The position numbers were made by a program, and so were the translations under genes. Below, one piece after another: positions 15,994 through 23,332 of a DNA stretch of 41,328 nucleotides (position 1 is its first letter; every line of letters starts with the position of its first letter). Where the stretch lies: NCBI GenBank assembly GCA_031428975.1, contig JANOYR010000190.1:1-41328 (forward strand). Reading direction: 5' to 3'. Origin of the DNA: JAAFIP01 sp031428975. Its GTDB lineage: Bacteria; Pseudomonadota; Gammaproteobacteria; Burkholderiales; Burkholderiaceae_C. Below the pieces are notes generated by a model. That model was not told the origin of the DNA. It ran no database searches and was given only the letters and a program-made list of their open reading frames with translations.

Positions 15994-16551
15994 ATGACTG
16001 TACTAGCCGAAAGCTACTCGCCCAACCGATTGGAGCGCCAATTGGCGCGTTTAGACGAAGTGCCTGCTTACTTTCGCCCCTGGTTTCGCTCAGTGGTGAT
16101 GGGGCGCGCTGTGCCAATGACTGGCACTGCCAAGCTGCGCTACCAAGTGATGACCAATGAACTGGTAGAAATACGCATTGCCAATGTGCGCAAGGTGCAA
16201 AACCACATTGAAGGCGTGCATGCCGCAGCCACCACGCTTTTGGCCGAAACCGCCACCGGCATGGTGGTGGGCATGAATGTGCGCGACGACTGCGTGCCCG
16301 TAGTCAAAGAGCTGAATGTGCAGTTTAAAAAGCGCGCCACAGGCGCGCTCAAAGCCGTGGCCTCACTCACCGCCGAGCAGCGCACGCTAATGCGCAGCAC
16401 TGACAAAGGCGAAGTGGTCGTGCCCGTGACCGTAACTGACGAAACAGGTATAGAGCCTGTGGAATGTCGATTTATTTGGGCTTGGATTCCATCCAAACGC
16501 CCACAAAAACCTGCTGCTATTGTAGCTTTAGCGGCTACCGCTAGCAGCTAA
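15994..16551 (+). CDS. DUF4442 hotdog-fold thioesterase-like protein
   Basis: A 185-residue protein with a hotdog-fold layout: an N-terminal helix region (FRPWFRSVVMGRAVPMTGTAKLRYQ), then HIEGVHAAATTLLAETATGMVVG around residues 69-91, and strands with NVQFKKRATG. This pattern is DUF4442, related to acyl-CoA thioesterases. It starts one base after the FadN stop, so it is translationally linked. It may release free acid from stalled acyl-CoA or act on a particular intermediate. No activity has been shown for most members that I know. Confidence 0.8.
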   Translation: MTVLAESYSPNRLERQLARLDEVPAYFRPWFRSVVMGRAVPMTGTAKLRYQVMTNELVEIRIANVRKVQNHIEGVHAAATTLLAETATGMVVGMNVRDDCVPVVKELNVQFKKRATGALKAVASLTAEQRTLMRSTDKGEVVVPVTVTDETGIEPVECRFIWAWIPSKRPQKPAAIVALAATASS

Positions 16552-16604
16552 AACTACCTACCAAACCCCTATCGCTTGCTCCAAGCCCCCCAAGGATTTT
16601 CACC

Positions 16605-17813
16605 ATGGCCAAACAAATTCAAGAAGCCTACATCGTTGCTGCCACGCGCACCCCTATCGGTCGCTCGCACTAAGGTTTTTTTCGCAACACACGACCCGAC
16701 GAATTGCTGGCCGCTGTGCTACGTAGTGCACTCGCCCAAGTGCCCGGACTTGATCCTGCCTCAATAGAAGACGTGATTTGCGGCTGTGCCATTCCAGAAG
16801 CACAACAGGGACTGAATGTGGCGCGGGTGGGAGCTGTGCTCGCAGGTCTACCCAAGAGCGTGGGCGGCATTACCGTGAATCGCTTTTGCGCCTCTGGCAT
16901 CAGCGCTGTGCAAATGGCCGCTGACCGTATCCGCATTGGCGAGGCCGACGTGATGATTGCCGCTGGCACCGAGAGCATGAGCATGGTGCCCATGATGGGC
17001 AATTCGCCCAATTTGTCGCCCAGCATTTTTGCTGACACCGACAATGTGGACAACTACGGCATTGCTTACGGCATGGGGCTTACTGCTGAAAAAGTTGCCA
17101 CGCAATGGAAGATCAGCCGCGACGCGCAAGACCAGTTTGCCTACGCCTCCCACATGAAGGCTTTGGCCGCCATGAAAGCGGGCGAGTTTGCCAATGAGAT
17201 GACGACGGTGGAGGTAATCGAGCGCAATGTGGATTTGGACAGCGCAGCAGTCTCTACCAACACGCGTAGCGTGAGCCTAGACGAAGGCGCCCGCCCCGAC
17301 ACCACCGTGGAAGGCTTGGGCAAGCTCAGGGCCGTATTCTCCGCCCGCGGCTCGGTCACTGCGGGCAACAGCAGCCAAACCTCAGATGGTGCAGGCGCAC
17401 TCATCTTAGTGAGTGAAGCGGCGCTTACACGCTACAACCTCACGCCTTTAGCTAAATTCTCTAGCTATGCCAGCCGTGGCGTGCCACCGCACATCATGGG
17501 CATCGGCCCGATTGAGGCCATTCCTGCCGCCCTGAAATATGCAGGCTTAAAGCACCAAGACATTGATTGGTATGAACTGAACGAAGCATTTGCAGCGCAG
17601 TCCTTGGCTGTGATCAACACGCTGGGGCTGGATGCGAGCAAAGTTAACCCCATGGGCGGCGCGATTGCACTTGGTCACCCGCTGGGCGCTACTGGCGCTA
17701 TCCGTGCGGCCACCGTGGTGCATGCCCTGCAGCGCCACAAGCTCAAATACGGCATGGTGACCATGTGCGTAGGCATGGGGCAAGGCGCTGCGGGTATATT
17801 TGAACGCGTATAA
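16605..17813 (+). CDS. Acetyl-CoA C-acyltransferase (thiolase, FadA-like), interrupted by TAA at codon 23
   Basis: A thiolase closing the beta-oxidation cycle. Reading from ATG 16605 (AAGGA at 16592) gives 402 codons with every landmark: acylation Cys95 in NRFCASG, NEAFAAQ, His358 in GHPLGATGA and Cys388 in CVGMGQG. Codon 23 (16671-16673) is TAA. The residues on both sides (ATRTPIGRSH before, GFFRNTRPDELL after) are normal thiolase sequence in one frame, so this is a point nonsense change, not a frameshift; Lys (AAA) or Gln (CAA) is the likely ancestor. The uninterrupted frame begins only at 16674, with TTG 16704 as a poor possible start that would lose the first beta strand. Either the gene is inactive, reinitiates, or the base is a sequencing error. 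Confidence 0.85.
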
Positions 17814-17830
17814 ATCTTTGCTTCCAAACT

Positions 17831-18640
17831 ATGCCAAACAGCCTGTTAGATTTTGACCAAGCTGTGGCACTCCACAGCTTGGGAGATGGCCGCTACAGCG
17901 GGGCTACTCAAAAGCCTTGGCTCAATATGGTCGGCCCTTTTGGCGGCATCACCGCCGCTGTGATGCTGCAAGCGGTCATGCAACATCCAGAGCTTTTGGG
18001 CAATCCCGTTTCACTCACGGTGAATTTTTGTGCGGGCGTAGCTGAGGGCACATTTGAGGTAATTGCATTGCCCGCGCGTACTAACCGTTCTACCCAGCAT
18101 TGGCAAATTCAGCTCTTGCAAGCGGGTCAGGTGGTGATCACGGCCACGGCAGTCACCGCCATGCGGCGCAGCAGTTTTAGCAGCAACGAAACGCCTATGC
18201 CCCAAGTGGCTGCACCAAATCTTGTGCCCCTTGCTGACCATCCCCGCTTAGAGTGGCCCAAGCGCTATGAGATGCGGCCTGTTCAAGGCGGCTTGCCTAC
18301 GGTGTGGGACGGCTCAGAGGGCAATACGCTGACGCAGATGTGGGTGCGCGATGCCCAGTTGCGACCGCTTGATTTTGTCTCACTCGCTGCGATTGCGGAT
18401 ACATTTTTCCCCCGTGTCTTCCTGCGCCGACGCACGTTTGTGCCCATTGGCACAGTATCAATGACCGTGTATTTTCATTCGGATACGGCTGAACTGGCTA
18501 TAGTGGGTACTGGGTTTGTTCTGGGTCAGGCAAAAGCGCAATGTTTTTTCAATGGTTTTTTCGACCATACCGCGCAATTGTGGTCGCAATCAGGCGCACT
18601 TTTGGCCACAACACACCAAGTCGTGTACTACAAGGAATAG
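17831..18640 (+). CDS. TesB-like acyl-CoA thioesterase (double hotdog)
   Basis: A 269-residue protein with two hotdog repeats. The first carries MVGPFGGITAAVMLQA near residues 33-48 and VNFCAG; the second holds DFVSLAAIADTFFPRVF near 180-196 and GTVSMTVYFHSD. This matches the TesB-like acyl-CoA thioesterase group that hydrolyses acyl-CoA to acid and CoA. It follows the thiolase by 17 nt and precedes the SDR by one base, so it belongs to the same operon. A thioesterase within a degradative operon usually serves as an overflow valve that frees CoA. The substrate is inferred only from context. Confidence 0.85.
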   Translation: MPNSLLDFDQAVALHSLGDGRYSGATQKPWLNMVGPFGGITAAVMLQAVMQHPELLGNPVSLTVNFCAGVAEGTFEVIALPARTNRSTQHWQIQLLQAGQVVITATAVTAMRRSSFSSNETPMPQVAAPNLVPLADHPRLEWPKRYEMRPVQGGLPTVWDGSEGNTLTQMWVRDAQLRPLDFVSLAAIADTFFPRVFLRRRTFVPIGTVSMTVYFHSDTAELAIVGTGFVLGQAKAQCFFNGFFDHTAQLWSQSGALLATTHQVVYYKE

Positions 18641-18641
18641 T

Positions 18642-19406
18642 ATGTCAAAAAAAGGCGTTTGTTTAGTGATTGGCGCAGGAGATGCGACTGGCGCAGCCGT
18701 GGCAAAACGCTTTGCTCGCGAGGGCTACACACTCTGCGTTACACGGCGTAGCCTAGAAAAGCTGCAAACGCTCAAAAACGAGATCGAAAATGCAGGTGGC
18801 ATTTGTCACGCATTTGGCAGCGATGCGCGCGTGGAAGAAGAGGTGGTGGCGCTCGTTGAGCTGATTGAACGCGACATAGCACCCATTGAAGTGATGGTTT
18901 TTAATATTGGGGCCAACTCACCCAACAGTATTTTGACCGAGACAGCACGCCGCTATACCAAAATGTGGGAAATGGCCTGCTTGGCAGGCTTTTTAACGGG
19001 GCGCGAGGTGGCCAAGCGTATGGTTGCGCGTGAGAATTCAGCACAGGACTTGGCACAAGGCTGCGCACACAAAGGCACCATTATTTTCACTGGCGCCACC
19101 GCGTCTTTGCGCGGGAGCGCAGGTTTTGCAGGGTTTTCAGGCGGCAAAATGGCGCTACGTGCTTTGGCGCAAAGCATGGCGCGTGAGCTTGGGCCCATGG
19201 GTGTGCATGTGGCGCACCCCATCATTGACGGCGCGATTGACACCGAGTTCATCCGCAGCCAATTCCCCGAACGCTATGCGCTCAAATCCCAAGATGGCAT
19301 ACTCAACCCTGACCACATTGCCGATGCCTACCTCATGCTGCACCAGCAGCCGCGCGATGCGTGGACCCATGAACTAGACTTGCGGCCGTACATAGAAAAA
19401 TTCTGA
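18642..19406 (+). CDS. SDR-family protein lacking the catalytic Ser and Tyr
   Basis: A 254-residue Rossmann protein of the short-chain dehydrogenase fold. The nucleotide loop is VIGAGDATG (residues 9-17) instead of TGxxxGIG, and VFNIGAN (87-92 region) replaces NNAG. In the active-site block FTGATASLRGS then GFAGFSGGK, aligning to a standard SDR puts Ala152 at the Ser position and Phe165 at the Tyr position; only Lys169 remains. The conserved look of the block suggests a maintained subfamily rather than decay. I recall similar sequences near acyl-CoA genes in other Burkholderiales. ATG 18642 has AAGGA at 18632. It may bind cofactor or acyl-CoA without classical dehydrogenation. Confidence 0.82.
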   Translation: MSKKGVCLVIGAGDATGAAVAKRFAREGYTLCVTRRSLEKLQTLKNEIENAGGICHAFGSDARVEEEVVALVELIERDIAPIEVMVFNIGANSPNSILTETARRYTKMWEMACLAGFLTGREVAKRMVARENSAQDLAQGCAHKGTIIFTGATASLRGSAGFAGFSGGKMALRALAQSMARELGPMGVHVAHPIIDGAIDTEFIRSQFPERYALKSQDGILNPDHIADAYLMLHQQPRDAWTHELDLRPYIEKF

Positions 19407-19426
19407 TATTGACTGAGGCGATACGC

Positions 19427-20017
19427 ATGAAAAAATTTGAATACTGGTTCGACTTTGGTAGCCCTGCGGCTTACTTAGCTTGGACACAGCTGCCCAGCAT
19501 GCAGCAGGAAACAGGCGCAACAGCGGTCTGCAAGCCCATGCTCTTGGGCGGTGTTTTTCAAGCTACGGGCAACCAATCTCCAGTGACTGTGCCCGCAAAA
19601 GGCCGCTACACCTTCGTGGATTTTGCACGCTTCGCCAAAGCTTATGGGGTGCCGCTGAACAAAAATCCGCACTTTCCAATCAATACCTTGACACTGATGC
19701 GCGGCGCTGCTGCAATGCAACTGCGCCAAGACCCACGCTTCTTCGACTACTGCGATGCCATGTTCAAAGCCATTTGGGTGGAATCACTCAATATGAATGA
19801 CCCCGTTAACGTGGGCGCAGCCTTGGCTAAGGCTGGCTTTGACCCCATAGCGCTTTTGGCGCTCACCAACGAGCAGGCCACCAAAGACGCGCTCAAGGCG
19901 CTGACACAAGAGGCAGTAGAGCGCGGCATTTTTGGTGCACCTACTTTCTTTGTGGGCGATCAGATGTTTTGGGGCCAAGACCGTATTGAATTTGTTAACG
20001 CAGCATTGAAAGACTAA
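19427..20017 (+). CDS. 2-hydroxychromene-2-carboxylate isomerase-like DsbA-fold protein
   Basis: A 196-residue member of the thioredoxin-fold HCCA isomerase/GST-kappa family. The N-terminus EYWFDFGSPAAYLAW holds the Ser (residue 12) that contacts glutathione in characterised HCCA isomerases, and the C-terminus has GIFGAPTFFVGDQMFWGQDR, the cis-Pro loop region typical of the fold. No CxxC is present, so it is not a disulfide oxidoreductase. In naphthalene pathways this enzyme isomerises hydroxychromene carboxylate, but members are also common in acyl-CoA operons with unknown glutathione-dependent roles. ATG 19427, preceded by GAGG, is preferred over TTG 19409. Confidence 0.85.
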   Translation: MKKFEYWFDFGSPAAYLAWTQLPSMQQETGATAVCKPMLLGGVFQATGNQSPVTVPAKGRYTFVDFARFAKAYGVPLNKNPHFPINTLTLMRGAAAMQLRQDPRFFDYCDAMFKAIWVESLNMNDPVNVGAALAKAGFDPIALLALTNEQATKDALKALTQEAVERGIFGAPTFFVGDQMFWGQDRIEFVNAALKD

Positions 20018-20023
20018 CATCCT

Positions 20024-20788
20024 ATGAGCGATATTTTGATCCACCACGATGCGGGAGTATGCACCATCACATTGAACCGCGTTGAGAAAAAAAACTCCAT
20101 CAATGCGGCCATGTACCAAAGCATGGCAGATGCCTTGGCATCAGCGCAGGTTGATGCCACCACGCGCGTGGTGGTAATCCAAGGCCATGAAACGATTTTC
20201 AGCGCGGGCAATGACATTGCCGATTTTTTGCACCGCCCAGCGGCCGGTGCTGACTCTCCTGTGATGCAGTTTTTGCGCGGTATGGCCACTTTCAGCAAAC
20301 CGCTGATTGCTGCAGTGAGCGGGCCAGCGGTAGGCATTGGCACCACTATGCTGCTGCATTGCGACTTAGTGTATGCAGGTGACAACGCGGCTTTTTCTAT
20401 GCCCTTTGTTAACCTTGGCCTTTGCCCCGAAGCCGCATCAAGCTTTTTAGTTCCGCAAATGATGGGCTACCACCGCGCGGCAGAAGCGCTGCTGTTGGGC
20501 GAGCCTTTCATGGCCGAAGCGGCGCTGGAGGTGGGCTTGGTGAACCGCGTTGTTCCGCCTACCGAGGCCAATCACTACGCACAAAGCATAGCGCGTAAGC
20601 TGGCTGCCAAGCCACTGTCTTCATTGATTGAAACCAAGCGTTTGATGAAGAAAAACCAAACGGCTACTGTGCTGCAAGTGATAGCCGACGAGAGCGGTAG
20701 CTTTGGCCGCATGCTGGGCGAGCCCGCTGCGCGCGAAGCCTTTGGCGCGTTCATGCAAAAACGCAAACCTGATTTTTCAAGCATTTAA
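20024..20788 (+). CDS. Enoyl-CoA hydratase/isomerase (crotonase family)
   Basis: A 254-residue monofunctional crotonase. The oxyanion-hole segments are FSAGNDIADF near residue 60 and SGPAVGIGTTML near residue 103; a conserved Glu lies in LCPEAASS near residue 131. A single acidic residue in this place is more typical of enoyl-CoA isomerases and PaaG/PaaB-like enzymes than of double-Glu hydratases, so an isomerase role in moving double bonds is possible. The gene follows the HCCA-isomerase-like gene by 6 nt and precedes the second acyl-CoA dehydrogenase by 8 nt. The cluster already encodes a hydratase domain in FadN, so this paralogue should serve a special substrate. Confidence 0.88.
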   Translation: MSDILIHHDAGVCTITLNRVEKKNSINAAMYQSMADALASAQVDATTRVVVIQGHETIFSAGNDIADFLHRPAAGADSPVMQFLRGMATFSKPLIAAVSGPAVGIGTTMLLHCDLVYAGDNAAFSMPFVNLGLCPEAASSFLVPQMMGYHRAAEALLLGEPFMAEAALEVGLVNRVVPPTEANHYAQSIARKLAAKPLSSLIETKRLMKKNQTATVLQVIADESGSFGRMLGEPAAREAFGAFMQKRKPDFSSI

Positions 20789-20796
20789 GTCTGGCC

Positions 20797-21963
20797 ATGG
20801 CTGCCGATGACTGGGCCGAAGTAAAAGCAGCGCTGGCTGACTCTGTGGAGCGCTTTGCCCGCACCGAAATTGCCCCGCATGTGAACCAGTGGGAGGCTGC
20901 TGGAGAGTTTCCAAGGGCTTTGTATGCACGCGCGGCTGAGCTTGGCTTGCTGGGCATTGGCTACCCGCTATTCCTAGGCGGTGCGGACGACACACCCATG
21001 CCCATGGCGGTTAAGCTTGGAATGTGGATCAACTTGGCACGCTTTGGCGGCAGCGGCGGTGTGTTTGCATCGCTTTTTTCGCACAACATTGGCATGCCTC
21101 CGCTACTGGCCTATGGCACAGAAGCCTTGCAGCGCGAGGTGCTGCCTAGTGTTTTGTCGGGTACAACCATCTCGGCTCTGTGCATCACCGAGCCCGGTGG
21201 TGGCTCTGATGTTGCGGCGTTGCGTACAACGGCGCAACTGGAGGGTGAGCACTACGTTGTGAATGGCGAAAAAACCTTCATCACCTCAGGCTTGCGGGCC
21301 GATTGGCTTACCGTGGCCGTGCGCACTGGCGAACAGCGCGGTGCAAGTGGCATATCAATGCTCCTCATCCCCGCCAATAGCGCTGGTATAGCACGCAGCA
21401 AACTTGACAAAATGGGTTGGTGGTGCTCTGACACGGCGCATATCCGCTTTGATAATGTGCGCGTACCTGCCAAGTATTTGTTGGGGCTTGAGGGCTCAGG
21501 TTTTAAAATTATCATGGGCAATTTCAATGGCGAGCGTGTGGCTATGGCAGCTGGCGCATTGGGCTTTGCGCAGGCTTGCTATGACGAGGCCTTGGCTTGG
21601 GCGCAGCAGCGCAAAGCTTTTGGCAGCAGTTTGACCGAGCATCAAGTGATTCGCCACAAACTGGCAGACATGCAGATGCGCATCCGCTCCACACTCGCAT
21701 GGGTAAATGCAGTGGCGATGCAACACGACGCGGGGGATACTGGCAACAATTGGGTGGCTGATGTGTGCTTGCTGAAAAACCACGCCACCCAAACTATGCA
21801 GTTTTGTGCCGACCAAGCGGTGCAAATCTTAGGTGGCATGGGATTTATGCGCGGCACAGTGAGCGAGCGCATATACCGCGAGGTCAAAGTCATGATGATC
21901 GGCGGGGGATCGGAGGAAATCATGAAAGAGCTGGCAGCCAAGCAATTGGGGATTTTGCCGTAA
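20797..21963 (+). CDS. Acyl-CoA dehydrogenase, 388 aa
   Basis: A standard-length acyl-CoA dehydrogenase with CITEPGGGSDVAAL, GEKTFITSG, RKAFG and GGMGFMRG blocks. The usual catalytic Glu of the YEGT motif is replaced (IGGGSEE near residue 368), but a Glu is present in NGERVAMAAG (E246), the place used by isovaleryl-CoA and long-chain acyl-CoA dehydrogenases. It may therefore prefer branched or long chains. This is the last gene of the plus-strand operon; a bidirectional hairpin terminator follows 35 nt later. It is a second dehydrogenase besides the 598-residue enzyme, suggesting two entry substrates. Confidence 0.9.
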   Translation: MAADDWAEVKAALADSVERFARTEIAPHVNQWEAAGEFPRALYARAAELGLLGIGYPLFLGGADDTPMPMAVKLGMWINLARFGGSGGVFASLFSHNIGMPPLLAYGTEALQREVLPSVLSGTTISALCITEPGGGSDVAALRTTAQLEGEHYVVNGEKTFITSGLRADWLTVAVRTGEQRGASGISMLLIPANSAGIARSKLDKMGWWCSDTAHIRFDNVRVPAKYLLGLEGSGFKIIMGNFNGERVAMAAGALGFAQACYDEALAWAQQRKAFGSSLTEHQVIRHKLADMQMRIRSTLAWVNAVAMQHDAGDTGNNWVADVCLLKNHATQTMQFCADQAVQILGGMGFMRGTVSERIYREVKVMMIGGGSEEIMKELAAKQLGILP

Positions 21964-21998
21964 AAGCCGCTAAAGATCGCGCGTAATCCCTAAAATTA

Positions 21999-22024
21999 AA
22001 AAACCACCTCGGAAGGTGGTTTTT
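21999..22024. terminator. Bidirectional intrinsic terminator
   Basis: An 11-bp perfect stem (AAAAACCACCT and AGGTGGTTTTT) with loop CGGA, A-rich on the left and T-rich on the right. It sits between the convergent acyl-CoA dehydrogenase and livJ-like genes and can stop transcripts from both sides. Confidence 0.9.
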
Positions 22025-22045
22025 ACAGCTACCCATGCCAAATTG

Positions 22046-23218
22046 TTATTTGGCGTAGTCTGACACCACTTTCCACTTGCCGTCAGTTATTTGCGATATG
22101 CGCGATGCATCGCTGCCCAGACGCTTGGTGGAGCTATAAGTAGCTGGCGCACTGCCAAACATGTCTGCGGGAATTGTCATCGTGTCCATGGCTTTGATGA
22201 AACTATCCGTTGTTAAATTAGTACCAGCTTTTTGTGCAGCTTTGGCAAATATGTCCACCACACTGTAACCGTACACAGAGAAAACAGTGGGGTCGTCAGT
22301 GAATTTGGTTTTGTACTTGTTGGCCCAAAAGCGAATCGGCTGCGAAGCTTCGTCAAGGTAAGGATTTTGTACGGTCATGGTGGCATACAAGCCATTCATA
22401 GCGGGACCACCGAGTTTGTGAATTAAATCAGTATACCCAGCGCTGGAAGCCAAAAAGGTAGGATTAAAGCCTGTTTTACGTGACTCGCCAATTCCACCAA
22501 TCGTTTCTCGAATAATGGTGCCAAGCACCACGAAATCACAGGCACTCGCCTTCATTTTTGCAACTTGACTAGAAAAATCTGTTGCGCCACGCTTAAATGA
22601 AGTCTTCTCCACCATGGTCATCCCCATGGATTTGAGACCCTCTTCTGCGCCACGTACCACCTCTAGACCAAACTCATCGTCTTGGTACATAGTGCATACC
22701 TTTTTCGCCGCCTTCTCTTTTACCAACTTCGGTAAAGTGTTTTTCATTTGGTCGAAATACGGTGCGGCAAATGAATATTTCAATTTATGGTACGGATCAA
22801 ACATTTCACGCGCTGCTGTGACAGGCAAGAAATTAATCACATTCTTTTCAAACTGGACGGGCATTGCCGCCAAGTTTTGCGCGGTACCCAAGTGCCCTGC
22901 CATTAAGAAAATTTTCTCTTGGTTGACCAGTTTTTGTGCCGCCAACACCGCTTTTTTCGGATCATAACCAGAGTCCTCCATGAGCAATTTAAGTTTGCGG
23001 CCGTTGATACCACCTTGCTCATTGATTTCGTCCACCCGAAGCATCATACCAAGACGAATTTGTTTGCCAAATCCAGCCAAAGGGCCCGACAAATCTTGAA
23101 TCGAACCGATCAAAATTTCATCTTTGGATACGCCTTGGGCTTTTTGAGCTAAGGCATGGGTACCGACCAATGCAAGAGCAAGCAATGCAGTGGAGCTGGC
23201 GAGGGTTCTAAGTTTCAT
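22046..23218 (-). CDS. Branched-chain-amino-acid-type ABC transporter substrate-binding protein (LivJ-like)
   Basis: A 390-residue periplasmic binding protein with signal peptide (hydrophobic run STALLALALVGTHALAQ). The mature part starts KDEILIGSIQDLSGPLAGFG and has the Peripla_BP_6 layout of LivJ-type receptors. The family binds branched amino acids, amides, urea or aromatic and aliphatic acids. Its operon carries an acyl-CoA synthetase, so a carboxylic acid ligand is the better guess. It is the last gene of the minus-strand unit, 114 nt after the synthetase, with AGGA before its ATG and a strong dyad in the spacer that may set its expression apart from upstream genes. Confidence 0.9.
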   Translation of the reverse strand: MKLRTLASSTALLALALVGTHALAQKAQGVSKDEILIGSIQDLSGPLAGFGKQIRLGMMLRVDEINEQGGINGRKLKLLMEDSGYDPKKAVLAAQKLVNQEKIFLMAGHLGTAQNLAAMPVQFEKNVINFLPVTAAREMFDPYHKLKYSFAAPYFDQMKNTLPKLVKEKAAKKVCTMYQDDEFGLEVVRGAEEGLKSMGMTMVEKTSFKRGATDFSSQVAKMKASACDFVVLGTIIRETIGGIGESRKTGFNPTFLASSAGYTDLIHKLGGPAMNGLYATMTVQNPYLDEASQPIRFWANKYKTKFTDDPTVFSVYGYSVVDIFAKAAQKAGTNLTTDSFIKAMDTMTIPADMFGSAPATYSSTKRLGSDASRISQITDGKWKVVSDYAK

Positions 23219-23265
23219 AGTATTTCCTAAAAAATTAGTGAGTCAATGGGTCAAGTGAGTGTGCT

Positions 23266-23292
23266 GCCCATATGACAACGTGTCAACTGGGC
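23266..23292. promoter_or_regulatory. 27-bp dyad between the acyl-CoA synthetase and livJ-like genes
   Basis: The arms GCCCATATGACA (23266-23277) and TGTCAACTGGGC (23281-23292) are complementary at 10 of 12 positions around a 3-nt centre. It lies 48-74 bp upstream of the binding-protein ATG. It could be an operator, or an mRNA hairpin that stabilises the binding-protein transcript. There is no T-run for termination. Confidence 0.5.
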
Positions 23293-23332
23293 AAAACGCT
23301 GATCGGGTTTTCGAGGGGGCGCTTCCCAGAAA

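Noticed and set aside
16605..17813. Programmed recoding of the thiolase stop
   Set aside because: The codon is TAA, not TGA or TAG, and no slippery sequence or downstream structure stands out; mutation or sequencing error is simpler.
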